Shown here in pieces: positions 56,798 through 64,000 of a DNA stretch of 64,000 nt (its first letter is position 1; every line of letters starts with the position of its first letter). The translations under genes and the position numbers were made by a program. The stretch spans positions 3,628,481 through 3,692,480 of the forward strand of contig NZ_JAJKFT010000010.1 of the NCBI RefSeq assembly GCF_020966755.1. Direction: 5' to 3'. The notes beneath the pieces were generated by a model. The model saw only the letters and a program-made list of their open reading frames with translations. It was not told the origin of the DNA and searched no databases. The stretch is from Blastopirellula sediminis. GTDB taxonomy: Bacteria; Planctomycetota; Planctomycetia; Pirellulales; Pirellulaceae.

Positions 56798-57357
56798 GCA
56801 TCTTGCTAGAGCAACAAACGACGATTCTGGTGATCGGCGTGATCGGCGCCGCGATCATCGCCGGCTGCCTGGTGCAGACCGGCAAAAAGGTTTTCATCCC
56901 GGTCTTCTTTCTCTGGATCGCGCTGGCCGGGTGTGCGGCGCTGATCGAGATGGCGGTCGTCACGCCGACCGAACAAGTCCGCGACTCGGTCCTCTATTTC
57001 GGCAGCGCGTTGCAAAGCAACGATCAGGCCCGCGTGATGGACGTCCTTTCCGACATCCGCCCCGAGATGAAACAGCGGGCCAGGTACATCCTCAACCTGG
57101 TCACCATCGACAGCGTCAGCGTCAAACAGCCGATCGAAGTGATCTTCTTCGATCCGCAAAAGACCCACTGCCACGCCAAGTTCAACGTGGTGGTCGTCGG
57201 CCGCTTGAAGTCCGGCGCCTACGCCGGCGGAGACCGCTTCGCCGCCTTCCTGGTCCTCGACCTGATCAAAGAAGAGGACGGCAAATGGCGCGTCGCCGAC
57301 TATGAGACTTATGATCCCCGCGGCGAACAAGCGGGACGCTTGGCCGAGCCGATCTAA
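56794..57357 (+). CDS. membrane-anchored protein, unknown
   Basis: A 187-residue protein with two N-terminal spans (TILVIGVIGAAIIAGCLV, about 10-27; IPVFFLWIALAGCAALIEMA, about 34-54), then a soluble domain (about 65-187) with an NTF2-like or DUF4878-like layout (DSVSVKQPIEVIFFDPQKTHCHAKFNVVV). The ATG at 56794 overlaps the previous stop by ATGA, so the two proteins are translationally coupled. A palindromic element follows. Confidence 0.6.
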   Translation: MSILLEQQTTILVIGVIGAAIIAGCLVQTGKKVFIPVFFLWIALAGCAALIEMAVVTPTEQVRDSVLYFGSALQSNDQARVMDVLSDIRPEMKQRARYILNLVTIDSVSVKQPIEVIFFDPQKTHCHAKFNVVVVGRLKSGAYAGGDRFAAFLVLDLIKEEDGKWRVADYETYDPRGEQAGRLAEPI

Positions 57358-57373
57358 CGCCGCTCAATAACTT

Positions 57374-57477
57374 GGCGCCATGCTCTTGCGGCGATAGCCG
57401 GATGAGCATGTCTTCGATGCGTTCGGACAGGGCCAAGACATGCTCATCCGGCGAAGACGACGCAAGAGCATGGCGCC
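57374..57477. repeat. nested palindromic element
   Basis: Outer arms 57374-57390 with 57461-57477 (17 bp perfect; GGCGCCATGCTCTTGCG) and inner arms 57398-57414 with 57435-57451 (17 bp perfect; CCGGATGAGCATGTCTT) with a 20-base loop. It lies between the convergent membrane-protein pair and the alcohol dehydrogenase. Confidence 0.85.
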
Positions 57478-57496
57478 AGCTTTGTTTAAACCAATC

Positions 57497-58633
57497 TTAG
57501 CCGCCCAATCCCAGCGGCGCACGTTGTAACACCAACTTCGTCGTATGCGCCTTATACGCCTCGGGCGCATCATCCCAATCGGCGACCAGCGTCGTCACCG
57601 CTTCCGCTGGAAATTGTTCTTGGGCGACAAAGTTGAGCAGTTCCGGCAGAATTGGCCGCACGTGCGAGACGCCGACTTTGAGCGTCGCGCTGGTCGCGTA
57701 CATGTGCATGATCGGGACTTTGGTCCCTGGGGCGATGTAGTATCCGACCGCGGTGCAAATGCCGCCGGGCGCTAACAAGCGGATCGCCGAGTCGAGTCCA
57801 TCGCTGCGCGACGAAGCTTCGACCGTAATGTCGTAACGCTGCGAAATCTGGCTCGCCAACGAGCGTCGACGGTTGGAGGGAAGTTCTACTACCTCCGCGC
57901 CCAACTGCGCTGCGATTTCCAGACGCGTTTTGTCGTTGTCGACGTAAGTGACGCTCGCCGCTCCTTGGCGGACTGCAATGCCCGCCGCATACAGACCAAT
58001 GCTTTTCGCGGCGCCTCCCAAGACGAGTACCGATCCGCCGGGACGTTCTGTAAGCGGAGGTACGATGCAGCGCCACGCATCCGCCAGATTATCACTGGCC
58101 GCAGCGACCCGCAGCGGCGGAACGCCCCCCGGGACCGGAACGAGCATATGATCAGCGATCGGGACGCGGAGCTCGTCCACGATCATTCCGCCCCAAGGCC
58201 CGCAACAAGCGCCAAAGCCGTACGCCCCCAGAACCTGCTGACGAAAGGTAGAGCACTTGGCGGTGAGCCCGCGTTGGCATTCGAGGCACTCGCCGCACGA
58301 CACGGCCCACGGAACGATGACGATATCGCCGATTTGACGCGTGTGGACATCTTCGCCCACCGCGATCACTTCCGCGACGCATTCATGGCCGATTCCAAAG
58401 GGACCCTGAAACGGCACTTTGCCGCAGATCTGCCCCACAATCGGATCAACCATCCCCAGGTGTATGCCAAACTGGAACGCGCGGGAAACCGGCGTGTGGA
58501 TCGGCAAGGTATCGCCATCGCAGCGGCCGGCGATGAAGGGACGCACGATGGCATCCTTCGGGTCAAGCAGAGTTGGCTTCTCGCGCTCGCTCCACTGAAG
58601 ACGCCCGGCACGCAGGAACTGAAGTTCTCGCAC
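57497..58633 (-). CDS. zinc-dependent alcohol dehydrogenase (MDR)
   Basis: A 378-residue medium-chain dehydrogenase. The structural zinc cluster SCGECLECQRGLTAKC (about 112-127) and catalytic GHE (about 81-83, GIGHECVAEV) are present, with a first-ligand Cys in GRCDGDT (about 36-42). The Rossmann region SVLVLGGAAKSIGLYAAGIA is present. Start is a GTG at 58633 without a strong ribosome site. It lies downstream of the RND adaptor (149 bp) on the same strand; a link to efflux is unproven. Confidence 0.8.
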   Translation of the reverse strand: MRELQFLRAGRLQWSEREKPTLLDPKDAIVRPFIAGRCDGDTLPIHTPVSRAFQFGIHLGMVDPIVGQICGKVPFQGPFGIGHECVAEVIAVGEDVHTRQIGDIVIVPWAVSCGECLECQRGLTAKCSTFRQQVLGAYGFGACCGPWGGMIVDELRVPIADHMLVPVPGGVPPLRVAAASDNLADAWRCIVPPLTERPGGSVLVLGGAAKSIGLYAAGIAVRQGAASVTYVDNDKTRLEIAAQLGAEVVELPSNRRRSLASQISQRYDITVEASSRSDGLDSAIRLLAPGGICTAVGYYIAPGTKVPIMHMYATSATLKVGVSHVRPILPELLNFVAQEQFPAEAVTTLVADWDDAPEAYKAHTTKLVLQRAPLGLGG

Positions 58634-58782
58634 TAACTAGCCCAGCAAGTATTGAAGGTGTCCGCTCGTCGGAAATGACGAGTGAGGAATGGCAGAAAGT
58701 CGATCGACGGCGGATCACAGCGTTCCAGTGTCCGCAACGTCGGCAATGCGTCAACATCCCCTAATCCTGCCGCGCGATCAAT

Positions 58783-60051
58783 TTACGTATCTTTTACCGG
58801 CGCCAACACGGCGACCTCCATCCCCTCAACGAGCCGTTCGCCAGGATTCACGACAATCCTTTGCCCCGGCTCGATTCCTTTCGAAATTCCCAGCGACGTT
58901 CCTTGATCCATTTCGACTTCAACCGGCCGCAGTTCGATCAAGTCTTGCGAATTGACCACCGCGATCTGGGCGCCGTTGGCGTTAAAGATTAATGCGGACG
59001 CGGGGACCATCAACGGCGGGTTTTCGCGCTCGACGTGCAGTTGTACACGGACGTAGGCGCCTGGCAACAGCAAGCCGGCCGAATTGTCGACTGCTATCTC
59101 AGTCCGCATCGTTCGCGTTTGCATGTCGATCGCACGGGCGGTTCGTTCGACGCGGCCGGTGAAGGTTTTGTGGGGTAGTTCCCGCACGACCAATGGAGCT
59201 TCCTCGCCGGCTTTGATCCCCGAGGCGTAAATCTGCGGAACGTGGACGATGACGCGTAGTAGGTCGGTTCGCTCCAAGCGGAAGAGGGACTGCGCTTGAT
59301 CATTGCCCGAGGTGACCAGTTGCCCCAGATCGATTGAACGCTGGGTAATTGTCCCGTCAAACGGAGCGAAGACCTGGGCGAACGACTGCATTTCTTTGAT
59401 TCGCTGCAGTTCGGCCATCCCTGCGGCGATGTCGGCGTCAGCGACTTTGATCTGGTGCTGCGCGACCGAGAATTCAGCCTGGCCTTCGTCGAACGCTTGT
59501 TGCGACGCCGCTTTTGAAATCACGAGCCGCTGAAGTCGTTCGAGCGTAAAACGAGCCAGTTCCAGCTTCGTCTCGGCGACTTCACGACGAGCTTTCAGTT
59601 GTTCGACGGTCGCTTCCGCTTGCTGAAGTTGTTGATCAACCTCCGGCGTATCAATCTCGGCGAGCAGTTGGCCCGCTTTCACTTGATCGCCGATATCGAC
59701 GTGCCATTTTCGTAAGTAGCCGCTGATACGGGGGAAGATCACCGTTTCTTCCTCGGCTTGGATTTCGCCCGGCAACTGAACGGCGACGCTCGCCGCGGCC
59801 GGCGTCGGGATCATCGTTTCGACCTCGGGCGTCGCATGCGTCAACCGATGCGTCTCTTCAGCCAGCGCCGCATGCTGCCGAACTTTCGGAAACCAGCCGA
59901 GCAAGAAGACGCCGGCGATCGCTCCCGAGAGCGTCAGAAACAACAGCGTCGCCACGGCGGCCGAAACCTTCGGAACCGGCGCCGGCGGACCGGCTTCATC
60001 GGGATCAAGGTTTTCAATATTCATGCTGGGATTGGTAGTCGTGTGGTTCAT
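58783..60051 (-). CDS. RND efflux periplasmic adaptor (HlyD/AcrA type)
   Basis: A 422-residue membrane-fusion protein: an N-terminal anchor (AATLLFLTLSGAIAGVFLLGW in the first 55 residues), lipoyl-like and coiled-coil segments (PEVDQQLQQAEATVEQLKARREV, about 135-157), the barrel half VFAPFDGTITQRSIDLGQLV (about 228-247) and the C-terminal beta region. The ATG at 60051 overlaps the RND pump's stop by ATGA, giving tight coupling. The in-frame upstream ORF is not needed. Confidence 0.9.
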   Translation of the reverse strand: MNHTTTNPSMNIENLDPDEAGPPAPVPKVSAAVATLLFLTLSGAIAGVFLLGWFPKVRQHAALAEETHRLTHATPEVETMIPTPAAASVAVQLPGEIQAEEETVIFPRISGYLRKWHVDIGDQVKAGQLLAEIDTPEVDQQLQQAEATVEQLKARREVAETKLELARFTLERLQRLVISKAASQQAFDEGQAEFSVAQHQIKVADADIAAGMAELQRIKEMQSFAQVFAPFDGTITQRSIDLGQLVTSGNDQAQSLFRLERTDLLRVIVHVPQIYASGIKAGEEAPLVVRELPHKTFTGRVERTARAIDMQTRTMRTEIAVDNSAGLLLPGAYVRVQLHVERENPPLMVPASALIFNANGAQIAVVNSQDLIELRPVEVEMDQGTSLGISKGIEPGQRIVVNPGERLVEGMEVAVLAPVKDT

Positions 60052-63000
60052 ACGGCGGCAGGCTCCTCTAAATTGTCCATCTCTTGCTGCGATTTCGGCG
60101 GCGTTACCCGCAGCAGACTGTAAATCACCGGCACCAGGATCAGGGTCGCCAACGTGGCCATCATCAGCCCGCCGATCACCGCGCGGCCGAGCGGAGCGTT
60201 CTGCTCTCCCCCTTCTCCAAAGCCCAGCGACATCGGCAACATCCCCAAGATCATCGCGCCGGCGGTCATCAGCACGGGACGCAAGCGCGTCACGCCCGCG
60301 GCCCAAGCGGCGTCATGCGCGTTCTTGCCAAGTTGACGTTGATCGTTGGCGAATGTGACCAGCAGAATCGAGTTAGCGGTCGCCACGCCGATGCACATGA
60401 TCGTCCCCATCAGCGACGGAACGTTGATCGTCGTTTGCGTTACGAACAGCATCCAGAGAATACCGCTCACGGCGCCTGGCAGCGCCATCAACACGATGAA
60501 AGGATCAGTCCACGATTGAAAGTTGACGACCATCAGCAAGTAGACCAGCACGATCGCGAAGATCACGCCGTAACCGAGAGCGGCGAACGAACTTCGCATG
60601 CTTTCGACTTGCCCACGGACTTTGATCGTCGTGCCGCGGGGGAGTTTGTCTTGAAACTCGTCGAGTACTCGATTGATCTGTGCCGATACGCTTCCCAGGT
60701 CAGCTCCATCGACGCCAGCCAGGATGTCGATGCTTCCAGCGACGTTGTAATGCGTCACGTTCGTCGCGCCGACATCTTGCTTGACGTAGCCCAGATTGCC
60801 GAGCAATTGCGAGTCGGCGTTGGCGTTACGCGGCGTGATCGGAGTTCCCGTGATCGCCGAGACTGAGTCGAGTTGCCGCTGGGGCGACTGCACGACCAGC
60901 GGATACTGAATCCCCTTCTTTGGATCGAGCCAATAGTTGGGATTGGTCTGCTTGCTCGAACTGAGCGAGACCAGCACGTCGCTGGCGACGTCATATTGCG
61001 AGATGCCAAGTTGGCTCAGCAGCGTGCGATCGGTTTCGATCCGCAGTTCCGGTGCGAAGGGAACCTGGTGGATCCGGACGTCGGAGGCGCCGGGGATCGC
61101 TTCGATGCGACTCCGAATCTGCTGAGCGATTTCGAAGTTTTCCTTCTGGTTGCGACGTGGCCCGGTCAATTGAATGTCAATTGGCGCCGAGAGCCCGAAG
61201 TTCAGCACTTGCGTTACGATGTCAGGCGGTTTGTAGAAGAAGGTCAGCTCGGGAAAACGCTTCTGAAGTTCACGGCGGAGCTGTTTTTGATGTTCCGCCG
61301 TCGGCGAATGACCGTGATGCAGCGTGACCAGGATTTCGCCATCGGCCGACGACATCAGCGTCCCGTCGCTCAGCGCCAGATTGATGCCGCTGTTCGGAAT
61401 GCCGATGTTGTCGATGATCGACTCGATCTCGTGAGCTGGAATGATTTCGTGGATCGTGTCGACCACGCGGGCAAAATGACGTTCGGTCTCTTCAACGCGC
61501 GTTCCGGCCGGAGCCCGCACGTGCAAGCGAATCTGTCCCGAGTCGACCGACGGGAAAAAGTCTTGCCCGATCATCGGCGCCAGCGCGAACGAACCGCCGG
61601 CGAATAACGCAAACAGGGTCAGCGTCGCCGCGCGGTGGGCCAGCATCCACGATAAGCAACTGCCGTAAAGCCCTTTCAGGCGATCGAACAGCCGGTTGAA
61701 GCCATTGTGAATCTGCCCGAACACCCCCGGCGTCGCCGTATGTCCGTCGGGCGAATAGCGTTCGACTTCAGCCGCAAGCAAATAGCGGGTCATCGTCGGC
61801 ACCAAAGTTCGACTGAGCAGATAGCTGGCGAACATCGCGAAGACGACCGCCAGCGCCATCGGCACGAACAAAGCGCGAGCGGCGCCGGTGATAAACCCGA
61901 TCGGCAAAAAGACGATGCAGATGCAGAGTGTCGAAACGAACGCCGGCATTGCAATCTGCTGGGCCCCGTCCAAAATGGCGGTCGTCAATCCTTTCCGCAT
62001 GTGCAGATTGCGGTGAATGTTTTCGATCTCGACCGTCGCATCGTCAACCAGAATACCGACCGCCAGCGCCAGCCCGCCGAGCGTCATCACGTTCAACGAA
62101 TGGCCTATGGCGCCCATGATGGTGATCGACGCGAGAATCGCCAGCGGAATTGAGATCACGATGATCAGCGTGCTGCGCCACGATCCGAGAAAGAGCAGGA
62201 TCATCGCGCCGGTCAGTCCGGCGGCGATTCCCGCTTCGACGAGCACCCCCTGCACGGCATGCCGGACGAAGATCGACTGATCGGCCAATAGCGTGACGTT
62301 CATTTCTTCCGGCAGCGTCGCCATCACGGCGGGAAGTCGATCGCGGACTCCTTGCACGATGTCGAGGGTTGAACCGCTTGATTTCAAGATCGGCTGCAAG
62401 ACGCCCCGTTTGCCGTCGACATGGACGATGTTGGTTTGCGGAGCGAACCCGTCTCGCACGGCGGCGATATCACGAATGAAGATCGTCCGGCTGCCGACCG
62501 ATTTGATTGGCAGATCGCCGATCGCTTCGACCGCTTCGGGACTGCCGTTCAAGCGAACGTTCATCTCCTGGGCGCCGATCTTTACCGAACCGGAAGGGAG
62601 GATCAGGTTTTGGGCGTTGACCGCCTCCGAGACTTCGCCCGGCGAGATTCCCCACGCATGCAGCTTGGCCGGATCGATGTCGATCATGATCTGCCGCACT
62701 TTGCCCCCATAGGGCCAGGTCAATTGCGCTCCGCGAACCGGCGCCAGGCCTGGCCGCATCGAGTTGGTGGCCAGGTCGTAAAGTTGTTGTTCGGTGAGCG
62801 ACTCGCTACCGATCGACGCTTGGACGATCGGCACGTTGGCGGCGTTGTACCGCATCACCAGCGGCGGAAAGATGCCAGGCGGCATCGACTTCAGCGCCTG
62901 CTGCGAGGTGGCGACGATCTGCGAGATCGCCGCATCAACGCTGGCGCCTTCCTGCAAAAAGACCTTCACCACGCTGATCCCGTTCAGCGATTGGCTCTCG

Positions 63001-63242
63001 ACATGCTCGATGTCGCTGACGGTCGAAAAGAGGACCCGCTCGTAACTGCCGACGATCCGCTGTTCCATCTGATCGGGCGGAATTCCTTCGTACGTCCAGA
63101 TCACGGCGACGACCGGAATGTTGATCTCCGGGAAGATATCGGTCTCCATGCGACGAATCGAGACCGCGCCGGCGATCGCAATCAGCATCGAGGCTACGAC
63201 GAAGGTATACGGTCGCCGTAGCGCCAGGCGAACAATCCACAT
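60048..63242 (-). CDS. RND efflux transporter permease (AcrB/HAE-1 type)
   Basis: A 1064-residue RND pump with twelve predicted spans and two periplasmic loops. The proton-relay segment ALAVGILVDDATVEIENIHR (about 395-415, Asp-Asp pair) and GTIMCIGVATANSILLVTFA (about 960-980) are in place. It starts RLALRRPYTFVVASMLIAI, and runs from ATG 63242. It is preceded by the GntR gene (51 bp) and followed by the adaptor with a 4-bp overlap. Substrate (drug, metal or solvent) is not determinable. No outer-membrane TolC homologue is in the window. Confidence 0.93.
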   Translation of the reverse strand: MWIVRLALRRPYTFVVASMLIAIAGAVSIRRMETDIFPEINIPVVAVIWTYEGIPPDQMEQRIVGSYERVLFSTVSDIEHVESQSLNGISVVKVFLQEGASVDAAISQIVATSQQALKSMPPGIFPPLVMRYNAANVPIVQASIGSESLTEQQLYDLATNSMRPGLAPVRGAQLTWPYGGKVRQIMIDIDPAKLHAWGISPGEVSEAVNAQNLILPSGSVKIGAQEMNVRLNGSPEAVEAIGDLPIKSVGSRTIFIRDIAAVRDGFAPQTNIVHVDGKRGVLQPILKSSGSTLDIVQGVRDRLPAVMATLPEEMNVTLLADQSIFVRHAVQGVLVEAGIAAGLTGAMILLFLGSWRSTLIIVISIPLAILASITIMGAIGHSLNVMTLGGLALAVGILVDDATVEIENIHRNLHMRKGLTTAILDGAQQIAMPAFVSTLCICIVFLPIGFITGAARALFVPMALAVVFAMFASYLLSRTLVPTMTRYLLAAEVERYSPDGHTATPGVFGQIHNGFNRLFDRLKGLYGSCLSWMLAHRAATLTLFALFAGGSFALAPMIGQDFFPSVDSGQIRLHVRAPAGTRVEETERHFARVVDTIHEIIPAHEIESIIDNIGIPNSGINLALSDGTLMSSADGEILVTLHHGHSPTAEHQKQLRRELQKRFPELTFFYKPPDIVTQVLNFGLSAPIDIQLTGPRRNQKENFEIAQQIRSRIEAIPGASDVRIHQVPFAPELRIETDRTLLSQLGISQYDVASDVLVSLSSSKQTNPNYWLDPKKGIQYPLVVQSPQRQLDSVSAITGTPITPRNANADSQLLGNLGYVKQDVGATNVTHYNVAGSIDILAGVDGADLGSVSAQINRVLDEFQDKLPRGTTIKVRGQVESMRSSFAALGYGVIFAIVLVYLLMVVNFQSWTDPFIVLMALPGAVSGILWMLFVTQTTINVPSLMGTIMCIGVATANSILLVTFANDQRQLGKNAHDAAWAAGVTRLRPVLMTAGAMILGMLPMSLGFGEGGEQNAPLGRAVIGGLMMATLATLILVPVIYSLLRVTPPKSQQEMDNLEEPAAV

Positions 63243-63293
63243 GACGTTGAACTACTCAAGGTAGGAAGGTCGATAGTCAGGGGCGGGGACCGA

Positions 63294-63995
63294 TCAATCT
63301 GTCGTTGTCGACATCTCGACCGAGCATGACGAGGTGGGGGCGTCCGAGTCGGACGTGGGGTTTTGCGCTTCCTGGGCCCAGACGGCGGCGAACGATTCCG
63401 AATGTTCGCGGAGCAAGCGTCCTGCTTCGTCGCCATCGCCGCGAGCGAGCGCGTCGATAATCGGCTGGTGTTCGGCCGCACGATCGACGATCGCTTTGTT
63501 CTTGCGAAACAGGTTGACCCGGATTCGCGCGTCGAACTGCAGCGCGTCCCAGCTTTGCAGCAGCACTTGATTGTCAGCCGCGGCGACAATTGCGCGGTGA
63601 AACTCCATGTTGCTGCGCGCGTAGGCGTCGATATCGCCGCGGGCGGCCGACTCGCAAATCTCGTCGACCTTCTGTTGCAGTCGGTCGATGGAGTTTTGAA
63701 AGCGTGGGGCGGCCAGTTCGGCGGCGCGCTGTTCGAGAATGGCGCGCACCAGGTAGGCTTCGGCCATTTCGCGGGGAGTGATCTCGCGAACGCGGGTTCC
63801 TTTGTACGGCTCGGACTGGACGAGACGCATCGCTTCCAGTTCGCGTAACGCTTCCCGCACCGGAGTCTGGCTGGTGCCAAACTCCTGGGCGATCGCCAGT
63901 TCGATCAAACGTTCGCCCGGCTGCAGCGATCCGTCGTAGATCCTTGTCGCCAAGGTATCGCGGATCTCGTCGCTCATGCACTGACGTTTGACCAT
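63294..63995 (-). CDS. GntR-family regulator (FCD subgroup)
   Basis: A 233-residue regulator. The N-terminal winged helix (PGERLIELAIAQEFGTSQTP then VREALRELEAMRLVQ, about 26-60) is followed by a helical FCD domain (AYLVRAILEQRAAELA near 82, FHRAIVAAADN near 130). FCD regulators bind small organic acids or metals. It lies 51 bp upstream of the RND pump on the same strand, so it may repress or autoregulate this operon. Start is the ATG at 63995 or the ATG at 63977; the gene is whole in the window. Confidence 0.88.
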   Translation of the reverse strand: MVKRQCMSDEIRDTLATRIYDGSLQPGERLIELAIAQEFGTSQTPVREALRELEAMRLVQSEPYKGTRVREITPREMAEAYLVRAILEQRAAELAAPRFQNSIDRLQQKVDEICESAARGDIDAYARSNMEFHRAIVAAADNQVLLQSWDALQFDARIRVNLFRKNKAIVDRAAEHQPIIDALARGDGDEAGRLLREHSESFAAVWAQEAQNPTSDSDAPTSSCSVEMSTTTD

Positions 63996-64000
63996 GGGAA

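Overview
The window looks like chromosomal DNA of a planctomycete, most likely from the Pirellulales/Pirellulaceae (Blastopirellula/Bremerella-like). The basis is gene content: two DUF1559 prepilin-like proteins with the H-X9-DG motif, a DUF1570 peptidase-like protein, two secreted PQQ-type beta-propellers, a Tat-exported Gfo/Idh/MocA protein, and many secreted proteins of unknown function. Codon use is GC-rich throughout, which creates long antisense shadow ORFs. I see no rRNA, no tRNA I can defend, no CRISPR array, no phage and no transposase. Genus-level placement is inference.

Layout. 0.1-5 kb (minus strand): a possible operon of an unknown protein, an SPFH/virion-core-like protein, a two-module ABC permease without partners, and a DUF1570 peptidase-like protein. 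5-10.7 kb (plus): HEAT lipoprotein, large secreted protein, diadenylate cyclase-like protein, GNAT, PepSY membrane protein and DUF2271 protein. 10.7-14.6 kb (minus): lipoprotein/DUF1559 pair, beta-propeller, small acidic protein coupled to NAD(P)HX epimerase. 14.7-18.5 kb: FmdB zinc ribbon, PQQ propeller, a RelE/ParE-type toxin-antitoxin pair, SurE. 18.8-24.7 kb: guaA, ettA, small basic protein, proC. 24.8-34.6 kb: large carboxypeptidase-regulatory/HEAT protein, a UvsE-GIY-YIG fusion, a SelA-like protein lacking its catalytic lysine, guaB overlapping a secreted protein, and a decapeptide-repeat protein. 34.6-46 kb: FAD oxidoreductase, UVR-motif protein, ArfB, PQQ propeller, Gfo/Idh oxidoreductase, sugar isomerase/epimerase, TraB-like protein and a beta-barrel candidate, with three copies of a palindromic repeat. 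46.1-49.5 kb: a three-domain acyl-AMP ligase/ACP/alpha-oxoamine synthase. 50-57.4 kb: second DUF1559/lipoprotein pair, rsmA, riboflavin synthase, enolase, two related secreted proteins, a two-gene membrane operon. 57.5-64 kb (minus): zinc alcohol dehydrogenase and a GntR/RND pump/adaptor cluster.

How the genes work together. Most of the window is core housekeeping (GMP synthesis from both guaA and guaB, glycolysis, proline, riboflavin, ribosome maturation and rescue, NAD(P)HX repair) mixed with envelope proteins. Tight coupling by ATGA overlaps is seen at 13936-13939, 16708-16711, 56794-56797 and 60048-60051. The most unusual items are the SelA-like protein with a His at the PLP-lysine position, the UvsE-GIY-YIG fusion, the single-chain lipid synthase, the archaeal-looking diadenylate cyclase, and several families of small intergenic palindromes, one of which brackets a membrane-protein gene as direct repeats.
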